From CAG-390 sp045531455 (lineage in GTDB: Bacteria; Bacillota; Clostridia; Oscillospirales; CAG-272), in assembly GCA_045531455.1 (NCBI GenBank), contig JAZSEA010000022.1:1-32350 (forward strand): DNA of 32,350 nucleotides, in the 5' to 3' direction. The position numbers were made by a program, and so were the translations under genes. The notes beneath the pieces are model-generated. The model made no database searches. It was given only the letters and a program-made list of their open reading frames with translations, and was not told the DNA's origin. Positions 16,016 through 23,552 of this stretch are shown piece by piece. Position 1 is the stretch's first letter, and each line of letters opens with the position of its first letter.

Positions 16016-16534
16016 ATGAAGACATCAAAGATCCTTGCGGTTATCCTTGCCGCAATCATGATGCTCACGCTCCTTACCGCTACTGTCTTTGCCGATGAGT
16101 CCACCGAGGCTCCCGCTGACGTAACCGAAGAGGTTACCGAAGCTCCCGCGGATGAAACCGAGGCTCCCGCTGAGGAGACTGAGGCTGAAGACGATCACGA
16201 TCACGACCACGACCACGAAGATGATACCACCGAAGAGGATGAGCACGACCACAGCATCAACTGGGTTGACATCATCGTTTCGGCTTCCATTCTCGTTCTC
16301 GCTGCTGTCGCTTTCGTTATCTGCTACTTCGCTATTCCGAAGTTCCGTGAAAAGGTAAAGAAATTCTTTAGTGATTATAAGAGTGAGCTTAAAAAGGTAA
16401 CATGGTCGTCCAAGGAAGACGTCCGTAAGAACACTATCACAGTAATTGTGGTAATCCTCGTACTTGTAATCGTAATTGCATTACTCGACTTCATCTTCTT
16501 AAGCGGCATTGAGGCTCTCAGCCATCTGCTTTAA
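16016..16534 (+). CDS. secE: Preprotein translocase subunit SecE with secreted-type N-terminal extension
   Basis: 172 aa, against about 60-80 in most Bacillota. Residues 115-168 are ordinary SecE: the amphipathic cytoplasmic helix FFSDYKSELKKVTWSSKEDVRKN and a membrane helix (139-162). Position between rpmG and nusG confirms identity. The N-terminus is unusual: a signal-peptide-like segment (1-27, ending TVFADE), a spacer of about 50 residues rich in Glu, Thr, Ala and Pro, a (DH)4-type cluster (HDHDHDH at 61-67, more His at 77 and 79), then an extra membrane helix (84-106). The predicted topology places the acidic, His-rich loop outside the cell and the SecE helix inside. Metal binding is plausible but unproven. 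The GGGGG-containing ribosome site just before the ATG fixes the long start. Confidence 0.93.
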   Translation: MKTSKILAVILAAIMMLTLLTATVFADESTEAPADVTEEVTEAPADETEAPAEETEAEDDHDHDHDHEDDTTEEDEHDHSINWVDIIVSASILVLAAVAFVICYFAIPKFREKVKKFFSDYKSELKKVTWSSKEDVRKNTITVIVVILVLVIVIALLDFIFLSGIEALSHLL

Positions 16535-16547
16535 TTAAGAGATCAAA

Positions 16548-17087
16548 ATGAGCGATATCAATGAAATGAACGTTGGCGTACGTTGGTATGTGGTGCATAC
16601 GTACTCCGGTTATGAAAACAAGGTTATGGCTAACATCCAGAAGATCGTTGAAAACCGCGGTCTCGGAGATCTGATCTTTGAGGCAAAGATCCCGGTTGAA
16701 ACTGTTCTGGAAAAGAAGGGTGACGAGGAAAAGGAAGTAGAGTACAAGCTCTTCCCCGGCTACGTTCTGGTCAAGATGATCATGAACGACGAGTCCTGGC
16801 ACGCTGTAAGAAACATAACAGGTGTCACAGGCTTCGTAGGACCCGGTTCCAAGCCCACACCCCTTACCGATAAAGAGGTTGAAGACCTCAATATCGAAGA
16901 AAAGAAAGCTCCCCGTCTCGCCGTCGGCGTTGGAGACGAGGTCGTCATCAAGGGCGGTCTGTTCGATGGATACAACGGAACAGTTCAGTCGATTTCCGAT
17001 GACGCTAAGAAGATCACCGTTCTCGTTAAGAGAGGACGCCGTGATATGCCGGTAGAGTTTGACGCCGCAAACGTAGTTCCGGTATAA
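16548..17087 (+). CDS. nusG: Transcription termination/antitermination protein NusG
   Basis: 179 aa, normal length. The NGN domain (about 10-115) has RWYVVHTYSGYENKV, LFPGYVLVKM and VRNITGVTGFVG; the C-terminal KOW domain has VGDEVVIKGGLFDGYNGTVQSI and KRGRRDMPVEF. It binds the RNA polymerase clamp helices and modulates pausing, and links to ribosomes or Rho. It lies 13 nt after secE with a weak AAGAGA ribosome site, suggesting coupling to secE translation. Confidence 0.98.
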   Translation: MSDINEMNVGVRWYVVHTYSGYENKVMANIQKIVENRGLGDLIFEAKIPVETVLEKKGDEEKEVEYKLFPGYVLVKMIMNDESWHAVRNITGVTGFVGPGSKPTPLTDKEVEDLNIEEKKAPRLAVGVGDEVVIKGGLFDGYNGTVQSISDDAKKITVLVKRGRRDMPVEFDAANVVPV

Positions 17088-17150
17088 ATTTAGTGGGAGG
17101 AAGAAAAATTTCTAATTCTTCCGCCAAAAACCACATGGAGGTATTTATTT

Positions 17151-17576
17151 ATGGGAAAGAAAGTATTGGGCTATATCAAGCTTCAGCTGCCCGCCGGTAA
17201 GGCAACTCCTCAGCCCCCCGTAGGTCCCGCACTCGGTCAGTACGGTGTTGCAATTCCGGTTTTCACAAAGGAATTTAACGAAAGAACCAAGAATGACATC
17301 GGTCTCATCATCCCTGTAGTTATCACAGTTTATGCAGACCGTTCCTTCACATTCATCACCAAGACTCCCCCCGCACCCGTTCTCATTCTCAAGGCTGCAG
17401 GCATTGAGAAGGGCTCCGATAAGCCCAACAAGAACAAGGTTGCAAAGCTTACCAAAGAGCAGGTAAGAAAGATCGCAGAGACCAAGATGCCCGACCTTAA
17501 CGCTGCTACCATCGAGACTGCTATGAGCATGATCGCAGGTACCGCTCGTTCCATGGGTATCACCGTAGAAGACTAA
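17151..17576 (+). CDS. rplK: 50S ribosomal protein L11
   Basis: 141 aa, normal length. It begins MGKKVLGYIKLQLPAGKATPQPPVGPALGQYG with the conserved proline-rich hinge region, and the C-terminal rRNA-binding domain ends with the family pattern IAGTARSMGITVED. It forms part of the GTPase-associated centre with the 23S rRNA 1070 region. An ATGGAGGTA ribosome site precedes the ATG. It shares an operon with rplA. Confidence 0.98.
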   Translation: MGKKVLGYIKLQLPAGKATPQPPVGPALGQYGVAIPVFTKEFNERTKNDIGLIIPVVITVYADRSFTFITKTPPAPVLILKAAGIEKGSDKPNKNKVAKLTKEQVRKIAETKMPDLNAATIETAMSMIAGTARSMGITVED

Positions 17577-17592
17577 GAGGAGGTAAGTTAAA

Positions 17593-18291
17593 ATGGCTAA
17601 AATGGGTAAGAAGTATACTGATAGTGCTAAGCTCATCGACCGTTCGAAGGCTTACGATCCCTCTGAGGCTATGGCTCTCGTTTGCCAGACCGCAAAGGCT
17701 AAGTTCGACGAGACTGTTGAGATCCACATCCGCCTCGGCGTTGACTCCCGTCACGCTGACCAGCAGGTTCGTGGTGCCGTAGTTCTTCCTAACGGTACCG
17801 GTAAGACTGTTAAGACTCTCGTATTCGTTAAGGATCCCGCTAAGATCGAGGCTGCTACCGCAGCAGGCGCAGATTACGTTGGCGGCGCAGAGTTCGTTGA
17901 GAAGATCCAGAAGGAAAACTGGTTCGACTTCGACGTTGTAATCGCATCTCCCGACATGATGGGCGTTATCGGTCGTCTCGGTAAGGTTCTCGGTCCTAAG
18001 GGACTTATGCCTTCCCCCAAGAACGGTACCGTTACTCCTGACGTTGCCCGTGCAGTTAACGAGGCAAAGGCAGGTAAGATCGAGTACCGTCTTGACAAGA
18101 CCAACATCATCCACTGCCCTCTCGGCAAGGTATCCTTCGGTGAGCAGAAGCTCCAGGAGAACTTCGGCGCACTCGTTGGCGCAGTTATCAAGGCTAAGCC
18201 CGCTGCTGCTAAGGGTCAGTACATCAAGAGCTGCGTAATCGCATCCACGATGGGCCCCGGCGTCAAGATCAACCAGGCTAAGCTTGGCTAA
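17593..18291 (+). CDS. rplA: 50S ribosomal protein L1
   Basis: 232 aa, normal length. Conserved features: MAKMGKKYTDSAKLID, VEIHIRLGVDSRHADQQVRGAVVLPNGTGK, the MGVIGRLGKVLGPKGLMPSPKNGTVT signature and the C-terminal half of domain I. L1 binds the L1 stalk of 23S rRNA and often represses its own operon. Its GAGGAGG ribosome site overlaps the end of rplK. A strong terminator follows 1 bp after the stop, so rplJ and rplL, which usually come next, are not part of this transcript and are absent from the window. Confidence 0.98.
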   Translation: MAKMGKKYTDSAKLIDRSKAYDPSEAMALVCQTAKAKFDETVEIHIRLGVDSRHADQQVRGAVVLPNGTGKTVKTLVFVKDPAKIEAATAAGADYVGGAEFVEKIQKENWFDFDVVIASPDMMGVIGRLGKVLGPKGLMPSPKNGTVTPDVARAVNEAKAGKIEYRLDKTNIIHCPLGKVSFGEQKLQENFGALVGAVIKAKPAAAKGQYIKSCVIASTMGPGVKINQAKLG

Positions 18292-18292
18292 T

Positions 18293-18322
18293 AAAAAAAG
18301 ACCGCTTCGGCGGTCTTTTTTT
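18293..18322 (+). terminator. Strong intrinsic terminator after rplA
   Basis: Seven A, GACCGC, a UUCG tetraloop (18306-18309), GCGGTC, then seven T: a 13-bp stem if the A and T runs pair. Canonical in form. The heptamer-bounded element begins at the next base. Confidence 0.97.
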
Positions 18323-18620
18323 AGTGCAGAGTGCAGAGTGCAGAGTGCAGAGTTAATGTAATTTTTCTCGCGTTGCTCGAAAAAACTGTACGATAGTTTA
18401 ATTTGACATTGATAAAACATCGTTAAGCTGTAGCCAATAACAACATAATCATATTACTCGGATTACTTCAGAGTTTTCCGAGTATTGATTAATTTACCAA
18501 ACTATCGTTTAACGCTAAACAACAGTTTATCAAGGCAAAACATAATTATAGTAATTACGGTTTTCGAGCAAAGCGAAGAAAATCTTCCGAAACTCTGCAC
18601 TCTGCATTCTGCACTCTGCA
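18323..18620. repeat. Heptamer-bounded inverted-repeat element, copy 2 (298 bp)
   Basis: Left tip: four perfect AGTGCAG units (18323-18350). Right tip: CTCTGCA, CTCTGCA, TTCTGCA, CTCTGCA (18593-18620). Tip hairpins: TTTTTC/GAAAAA around TCGCGTTGCTC (18362-18384), the identical 11-nt loop of copy 1, and TTTTC/GAAAA around GAGCAAAGCGA (18561-18582). The interior has an inverted pair ACGATAGTTT (18390-18399) and AAACTATCGT (18499-18508) and a hairpin ACTCGGA/TCCGAGT (18456-18483). No ORF is supported. Between rplA's terminator and the ywaF-like promoter. Confidence 0.8.
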
Positions 18621-18665
18621 CTTTCTCCCCTCCGTCCGCCAATTCTTAATTTTTCTTAATAATTA

Positions 18666-18693
18666 TTGACTTTTGTCGAATTTGTGGTATCAT
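18666..18693 (+). promoter_or_regulatory. Promoter for ywaF-like gene
   Basis: TTGACT (18666-18671), 16-nt spacer, TATCAT (18688-18693), about 50 nt before the chosen ATG. It lies 45 bp beyond the right tip of the repeat element. Confidence 0.6.
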
Positions 18694-18742
18694 ATTATAG
18701 GTTTGGACTTTTAAACAAATGACAAAAGGAGACAATTCGATC

Positions 18743-19474
18743 ATGGCTTGGGGTACCTTTGGCACCGCGCATATACTCAGTCTTATTTTCGCGATCGCGC
18801 TGAACATCGCGCTGTATTTTTTGCTTAAACGCTGCACGCAGAAGGTGCAGATCATCGTCCTCGGGATTCTCTCGTTCTCGGGGATCGCCGCGATCATATA
18901 CAATCTCGTGGCTTGGGATTCACCGCTCGAGTATCTTCCCTTCCATCTCTGCTCGCTCAACGCGATGGTGCTCCCCATCGCGGTCTTCACAAAGAACAAG
19001 GTAATCTCGAACCTGACCCTGCTCTGGTCCCTCGGTGCGGCAGTTGCGCTTCTCCTGAACTATTCTGTAGCGGAGGCAGAGCTCCTCGATCCCGTTTTCT
19101 GCTTCTATTTCTTCCCGCACGTATTCGAAATGAGCATCCCGATCCTGCTTTTCAAGCTCGGGCTCTGCAAGCTTGACGCGAGATGCATCTTCTCGACCGT
19201 CGGCATCACCGCGGGCGCATACACCGTCATCCACTTCATCAACGTCGCGCTGAACAGTCATTGCCTCGAAAACAATATCACGACCCCCGCAGGCGAGATC
19301 GTTCAGGTCAATTATATGTACTCGATCACGCCCGACAATCCCGTTCTCGTCCTCTTCCACAACCTCATCCCGCACTCCTTCTGGTACATGCTCCCCGCAG
19401 TACTCATCGCCGCCGTCTACCTCGCCGCAATCTACGGCATCGCGGCTGTTTTCAGCAAAAAGAAGTATTGTTAA
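18743..19474 (+). CDS. YwaF-family (TIGR02206-type) integral membrane protein
   Basis: 243 aa from the ATG of MAWGTFGTAH. An in-frame ATG eight codons upstream is possible, but AAAAGGAG falls just after it and serves this one. There are about six to seven membrane helices with the family's conserved WDSPLEYLPFHLCSLNAMVLPIAV near residues 58-81 and a long loop containing NYMYSITPDNPVLVLFHNLIPHSFWYM near the C-terminus. Bacterial YwaF proteins resemble eukaryotic TMEM164, an acyltransferase-like membrane protein; the conserved His and Cys in PFHLC fit that comparison, but function in bacteria is unproven. Single-gene transcript between its own promoter and the shared terminator. Confidence 0.88.
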   Translation: MAWGTFGTAHILSLIFAIALNIALYFLLKRCTQKVQIIVLGILSFSGIAAIIYNLVAWDSPLEYLPFHLCSLNAMVLPIAVFTKNKVISNLTLLWSLGAAVALLLNYSVAEAELLDPVFCFYFFPHVFEMSIPILLFKLGLCKLDARCIFSTVGITAGAYTVIHFINVALNSHCLENNITTPAGEIVQVNYMYSITPDNPVLVLFHNLIPHSFWYMLPAVLIAAVYLAAIYGIAAVFSKKKYC

Positions 19475-19483
19475 CCCAATAAA

Positions 19484-19516
19484 AGGCTGAGTCATTATGA
19501 CTCAGCCTGATTTTTT
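19484..19516. terminator. Terminator shared by convergent genes
   Basis: AGGCTGAGTC (19484-19493), loop ATTAT, GACTCAGCCT (19499-19508), then GATTTTTTG on the plus strand; on the minus strand the stem is followed by TTTTATTGGG. It ends the ywaF-like gene. The stop codon of the opposing lipoprotein gene lies in the loop (19495-19497), so that gene's last codons form one arm. Confidence 0.9.
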
Positions 19517-20622
19517 GTTCTGATATATATCAACGATGAGCTATAAACATAGCTTCGTTCAACGATAGTATCTATCTTTTCCTCGAGTTCTTTCCTTGTG
19601 CACGTATCAAAATAGAGCGTGTATCTGTGCGGATCATTCGAAGACCTTGTCAGATATATGCATCCGATATCCTCAAAATCCGATTGATAAAACACTCTTG
19701 AAATCGATGGTTCTATCGTCACTTGAATACGATTGAGCCTCACTCCTTCATTGCGTTCCGCCTCCGTAATCTGCTTAAGAGACTCCTCGTAGAGGTCGAG
19801 GCAATAATCATAGATGCGGTAGCCGACGAGGTGTCCGAGCGGTCTGTAAACGTCATCTCCCTGTGAGGACCAGGATTGCTCTGCAACGTAATCGTCCGAA
19901 TAGACGTAATAAGTAGCGTCAACCGCGCCCGTGAAGTTCAATAAGACGTAAGTATGAACCTCTTCTGTACGGTCAAGTCCCGTCACGTAATTGCCCTCGG
20001 AAAGAAGGGTGTAGGTTTCCTGTGCCTTATTTGTCGGAATACGGGAGAACGCCATCGGAGCATACTCGGTACTGATACTGCCGAAAACGCCCTTCGAGCT
20101 TCCCTTTTCGGTGATGATCCCGAAAAGCCTGTCATACGCGCCCTCGAGATAGCCTAAAGGAAGACGTCCGTATGAGAGGCGCATATTGTACCGATCTACG
20201 TTGTCATTGTCTCTTACGTAGAACTTATTCATCTCGCCGGATTCCCCGTCATAACTCGGGAGCTCGTTTCCGTCCTTATCATATCGCTCGAAGGTGACAA
20301 CAAAGTAGTTATACGCAGATAAACCTTCGATCCCCTCAACGTAGGGCTCGGTCGCCGACGAGAGATATTCAAACAGAAGGTCCGCCTCCGCGCCTTCGAA
20401 CAAAACCTCGTCAAGTATCTCCTGCTTATCGCTGTTATAGAGCACGAGATTGCAGACGGTCTTCGCTCCGTCGCTCTCGCTCGTCGTGATATTGTCGAAA
20501 ATCGCGCCGTCGCTCTCGCCCGTCTTGATATTGTCGAAAATCGCGCCGTCCCCGATGCCCGCGCAGGAGGAAAGCATTGCCGCCAGGAGCAAAAGCGCGA
20601 TCGATGCAATATACTTTTTCAT
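19495..20622 (-). CDS. Lipoprotein in ECF sigma operon, unknown function (1)
   Basis: 375 aa. A signal peptide with lipobox LSSC (Cys near residue 20) is followed by AGIGDGAIFDN. A 13-residue segment (DGAIFDNIKTGES) is repeated at once with small changes, matching a 39-bp tandem duplication in the DNA. Beyond that are two mixed alpha/beta regions with acidic surfaces and no recognised family. The mature N-terminus CAGIGDGA is shared with the next lipoprotein upstream, so the two are probably paralogues. It lies 12 nt after that gene, with GAGGTGATC as ribosome site, at the end of the sigma/anti-sigma operon. A role in envelope-stress response is inferred from context only. Confidence 0.75.
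   Translation of the reverse strand: MKKYIASIALLLLAAMLSSCAGIGDGAIFDNIKTGESDGAIFDNITTSESDGAKTVCNLVLYNSDKQEILDEVLFEGAEADLLFEYLSSATEPYVEGIEGLSAYNYFVVTFERYDKDGNELPSYDGESGEMNKFYVRDNDNVDRYNMRLSYGRLPLGYLEGAYDRLFGIITEKGSSKGVFGSISTEYAPMAFSRIPTNKAQETYTLLSEGNYVTGLDRTEEVHTYVLLNFTGAVDATYYVYSDDYVAEQSWSSQGDDVYRPLGHLVGYRIYDYCLDLYEESLKQITEAERNEGVRLNRIQVTIEPSISRVFYQSDFEDIGCIYLTRSSNDPHRYTLYFDTCTRKELEEKIDTIVERSYVYSSSLIYIRTKNQAES
20468..20545. repeat. 39-bp in-frame tandem duplication
   Basis: Two 39-bp copies (20468-20506 and 20507-20545) differ at two positions only, followed by a partial third CCGTC. They encode the repeated 13 residues just after the lipobox of the lipoprotein at 19495-20622. High identity suggests a recent slippage or duplication event. 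Confidence 0.85.
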
Positions 20623-20634
20623 AAGATCACCTCA

Positions 20635-21399
20635 TCAATGGAGCGTCTCGATATAATTCATATCAACGTTGACAACGTCCTCGCGGGACTCGAGTTCCTT
20701 CGCGATCTCGTCGATCCGCTCCTTGCTGTCGCTGTCAAAATAGAAGGTATACCAGGTCTGTCCCGTCTTCTTGTCACCCATCAGATGTACGATCCCAATG
20801 CAGTCAAGCTCGGAGAAATCGGTCAAATTGAAGCTTGTTGAAGCATCAGCGCATACAATCAGCGAGCTGAAGCTGTATCCCGCTAAATATTCCGCGCGCG
20901 ATATACTCTCGTTTGCCGCGACCATGATCTCACGGACCTTCTCGTATACGCCCTCCTTGGCTCCCTTTCTTACCGTTATGGACATATTTTCCGCGGTATA
21001 GGCAACCGAATCGTTGCTGTAGATCCGATACGCCTCCTTAAGTCCATCGGCTTCGAAAAGAACGTGGATATACGACGTCATACCCGAGTCGTTATAGCCC
21101 TCGGAATAGTCCGCCGACTCAAGCAGCTCGCGGAGTGCTTTTTGCTGATCGGTATTCGGACGTGCGATTCGAGTCGAATGACCCTCCGAATTGTATACGT
21201 TTATTACGCAGCGATCGTAATCCAAATATACTATCGGCAGATCTATAATATCTCCGGATTCCAATTGTATTTTTTCGGTGTTATCATCGGGCTCCGAATA
21301 TCTGTTGTTGGTAAGCGCGCCGTCCCCGATGCCCGCGCAGGATGCGAGGGTCACCGAGAGAAGGAGCATAATTATAATAGGTAGTAGTTTTTTCTTCAC
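20635..21399 (-). CDS. Lipoprotein in ECF sigma operon, unknown function (2)
   Basis: 254 aa with a GTG start (AAGGA about 9 nt upstream; no better ATG). A signal peptide with lipobox LASC (Cys near residue 21) gives a mature N-terminus CAGIGDGALTNN, close to that of the next lipoprotein. The rest is a mixed alpha/beta domain with MTSYIHVLFEADG, EYLAGYSFSSLIVCADAS and a C-terminal TWYTFYFDSDSKERIDEIAKELES region; the paralogue has a similar YTLYFDTCTRKELEEKIDTIVE, so homology extends to the C-terminal domain. Function unknown. Third gene of the sigma operon, 12 nt after the anti-sigma candidate. Confidence 0.75.
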   Translation of the reverse strand: MKKKLLPIIIMLLLSVTLASCAGIGDGALTNNRYSEPDDNTEKIQLESGDIIDLPIVYLDYDRCVINVYNSEGHSTRIARPNTDQQKALRELLESADYSEGYNDSGMTSYIHVLFEADGLKEAYRIYSNDSVAYTAENMSITVRKGAKEGVYEKVREIMVAANESISRAEYLAGYSFSSLIVCADASTSFNLTDFSELDCIGIVHLMGDKKTGQTWYTFYFDSDSKERIDEIAKELESREDVVNVDMNYIETLH

Positions 21400-21411
21400 A
21401 CTATCACGTCC

Positions 21412-22854
21412 TTACGCCGCGAGGTTGAATACGAATTCACCTGTGGAGGTCAGAGCGTCAAATTCTGCGGCGGTAACGTAGATGATGACCGAGCCATCCG
21501 TTGTGATCTCGATATAGTTCACCTGATCCTTGAATGCATCGTAGACCTCTGCCGATCCGTCGCCGTAGAGCTTGTTCTTCATTATCTCGATCTGCGCCTT
21601 CATCGCGGCGGTATCGCTTTCGAAGAGCTCGGCATCAAAGACTCCGTCCTTCAGATACTTATCCACGGTTTCCTTGCCGCAGAGCGTGATCGCATATTCG
21701 AGCTTTTCGCCGCCCTCAACTGCCTCGCGAAGCACCTTCTCGACCGTCTTTCTTGCGGCAAGATCAGCAAAGATCGCAAGATATTCCTGCTCATACGCAG
21801 ACTTATTGCCCACCTCGGCAAAGCTTGCGCTCTCAATGAGGACCGCGAAGAGGATATCCTCGCCCGCGTTGAGCTCCATTGCATCGGCAAGTCTCTTCGT
21901 GACCTTCTTGCCCGCACGCTCGGTAATACCGTTCGGGTCGAATTCGTTTACGTTGATCTTGTAATACGAGGTCTCAAATTTCAGTCCCTCGATGCCCGAA
22001 AGTGCCATAAGCTCGCCCTCTGTCACGAAAATGACGTAGGAATTACCGTCCTTAACGAAGGGAAAGTCATACTTTTCGAGCTCTGCGAGCACAAGCGGCT
22101 CGAGATTCAGCCAATGATCCTCGCGGATGTCGTCACAGGAATTGATGATCTCGCTTGCCTTCTTCGTCAGCGCGTCGATATCGGCATTGAGAAGATCGCG
22201 GTCGAGCTGACCGCTCTTGACGTACTTATAAATGTCGAAAAGATCGTAGGAATCCTTATACTGCTCGTAAAGCGCGTCAATGTCGATCTCGCCCTTAGCC
22301 TGCTCATAGTACTCGGCAACAGATCTGAGCTGTTCCGCAGAGACCTCGGCAAGCATACGCTCGGTTTGAGCCGCGAGATAATCCTTCGTCAGATAGAGAT
22401 TCGGCGAAACGCTGACCTCCACCGTCCAGATTCGGTTTGCGTCACTGCTCTCGACAAGGGCATTGTAGAGCGAATCCGACATTTCAAGTCCGCCCGCTAC
22501 GCAGTAGGGGATCGGATCGCCAATTATCCAATACTGTGTGCTTTCGGGTACGGGATATTGACCGTATCTGTACTCGGTCTCAGCCGTGATCTGCGAGCCC
22601 GAGGCGACGTTCTTGATAACGTATGAGCCGACGGGAGGCAGAATATTCACTCTCTCCTCGCTGCCGCCTCTGCTGAGCGCGATTATGAGAGTCGATGCCA
22701 GAATGGCAACGGCAAGGGTTGCCGCTATCAGCGTTGTCACGAATTTGCGGCGGTTGAGCGAGCCCTTTGACGCCGCCCTCTTCTCGCCGAGTGCATCTGC
22801 TATGACGTCATCGTCAAGCATACCGATGATCTTGTTCATTTCTTCCTTTTTCAT
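21412..22854 (-). CDS. Putative membrane anti-sigma factor
   Basis: 480 aa. The short cytoplasmic N-terminus (MNKIIGMLDDDVIADALGEKR, about 5-25) has the acidic 'LDDDxIxxA' pattern common in partners of clostridial ECF sigma factors. It is followed by a basic patch and one membrane helix (about 40-62), then an extracytoplasmic domain of about 415 residues, mostly helical, of no recognised family. The domain has two similar-looking halves: each ends with a strand of the type SYVIFVTEGELMALSG and SVIIYVTAAEFDALTS, suggesting an internal duplication. Its ATG overlaps the stop of the sigma gene (ATGA), a strong sign of a sigma/anti-sigma pair. The extracellular part may sense the signal. Confidence 0.7.
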   Translation of the reverse strand: MKKEEMNKIIGMLDDDVIADALGEKRAASKGSLNRRKFVTTLIAATLAVAILASTLIIALSRGGSEERVNILPPVGSYVIKNVASGSQITAETEYRYGQYPVPESTQYWIIGDPIPYCVAGGLEMSDSLYNALVESSDANRIWTVEVSVSPNLYLTKDYLAAQTERMLAEVSAEQLRSVAEYYEQAKGEIDIDALYEQYKDSYDLFDIYKYVKSGQLDRDLLNADIDALTKKASEIINSCDDIREDHWLNLEPLVLAELEKYDFPFVKDGNSYVIFVTEGELMALSGIEGLKFETSYYKINVNEFDPNGITERAGKKVTKRLADAMELNAGEDILFAVLIESASFAEVGNKSAYEQEYLAIFADLAARKTVEKVLREAVEGGEKLEYAITLCGKETVDKYLKDGVFDAELFESDTAAMKAQIEIMKNKLYGDGSAEVYDAFKDQVNYIEITTDGSVIIYVTAAEFDALTSTGEFVFNLAA

Positions 22855-23393
22855 AACGTAATACCCTCCTTTTCAAGATATACGCGTAATTTGTTTCTCA
22901 TTCTGAAAAGCATGGATTTGATCTTACCGACCGAAAATCCCTCGTCCGCGGCGATCTTCTCGAGCGTCTCGAAGGAGAAATAATGCCTGACGAAAATTCG
23001 TCTCTCCACCTCCGACGAGCTCCGCAGGAACTCCGAGATCAGACGCGCCAGATCCTCTGCGGCGTAGTCCACGCTCTCGCCGACAAGCTCGGCAAGCTCC
23101 TCGGTTGGCAGGAGCACCGCGCGCCTCTTTTGCGCATTTGCGTACTCGAGCCGCCTCAGGGCGTGGTTGCGGACGATCTTTGCCGCATAGGCGGAAAGAC
23201 TTTTCGGGTTCTTCGGCGGTATCGAATGCCAGAGCGAAAGATAAGTGTCGTTCTCACATTCCTCTGCATCAAGCTCGTTCCCGAGTATATTCATCGCAAT
23301 CCTTCGGCAGAGCGCTCCGTATTTTGCCGAGGTTTCCTCGAGGGCGGCTTCGTCACGCGCGAAATACAGCTCGATTATCTTCTTATCTTCCAA
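22851..23393 (-). CDS. ECF-type RNA polymerase sigma factor
   Basis: 180 aa, typical ECF length. Region 2 (about 10-85) has IAMNILGNELDAEECENDTYLSLWHSIPP and AYAAKIVRNHALRRLEYANAQKRR for -10 binding and core contact. Region 4 (about 128-178) has the helix-turn-helix FSFETLEKIAADEGFSVGKIKSMLFRMRNKLRVYL for -35 recognition. The start codon is TTG with AAAAGGATG upstream; the nearby ATG is followed by an early stop. The next gene overlaps by 4 nt. A TGAAACC...GGTCTTATAGG sequence upstream looks like its own target promoter, suggesting autoregulation. Region 1 and 3 are absent, as expected. Confidence 0.93.
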   Translation of the reverse strand: MEDKKIIELYFARDEAALEETSAKYGALCRRIAMNILGNELDAEECENDTYLSLWHSIPPKNPKSLSAYAAKIVRNHALRRLEYANAQKRRAVLLPTEELAELVGESVDYAAEDLARLISEFLRSSSEVERRIFVRHYFSFETLEKIAADEGFSVGKIKSMLFRMRNKLRVYLEKEGITL

Positions 23394-23429
23394 GGTCTCA
23401 CATCCTTTTCATTGGTCTTCATCCTATAA

Positions 23430-23455
23430 GACCGATTTTTTTCGCTTTGGTTTCA
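23430..23455 (-). promoter_or_regulatory. Candidate ECF-type autoregulatory promoter
   Basis: Minus strand: TGAAACC (23449-23455) and GGTCTTATAGG beginning at 23433, 16 nt after the AAC. AAC in the -35 and a CGTC-like -10 with this spacing are the general ECF promoter pattern. A GGTCTT/AAGACC inverted repeat surrounds the likely start site. Inferred from pattern only. Confidence 0.5.
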
Positions 23456-23461
23456 CTTTTT

Positions 23462-23497
23462 CCGAAAAATTCACAAATTTTTTTGTAAATTTTTCGG
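23462..23497. repeat. A+T-rich inverted repeat upstream of ECF promoter
   Basis: CCGAAAAATT (23462-23471) and AATTTTTCGG (23488-23497) with further pairing inside (ACAAA/TTTGT). It is just upstream of the putative ECF promoter. Could be an operator-like palindrome or the tail end of termination from DUF4340. Confidence 0.5.
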
Positions 23498-23516
23498 GGA
23501 AAGCGAATTTTTAAGA

Positions 23517-23546
23517 AAGGGCACACGACAATCGTCCTGTGCCCTT
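23517..23546 (-). terminator. Terminator after DUF4340 gene
   Basis: AAGGGCACA (23517-23525) and TGTGCCCTT (23538-23546) form a 9-bp stem with an inner GAC/GTC pairing. The minus strand continues TCTTAAAAATTC, a moderate U-tract. It is 7 nt beyond the stop of the Gld-like operon. Confidence 0.75.
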
Positions 23547-23552
23547 GTTATT

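Noticed and set aside
15844..18291. tRNA-Trp or other tRNA within the rpmG-secE-nusG cluster
   Set aside because: No cloverleaf or T-loop GTTCRANYC found in the gaps.
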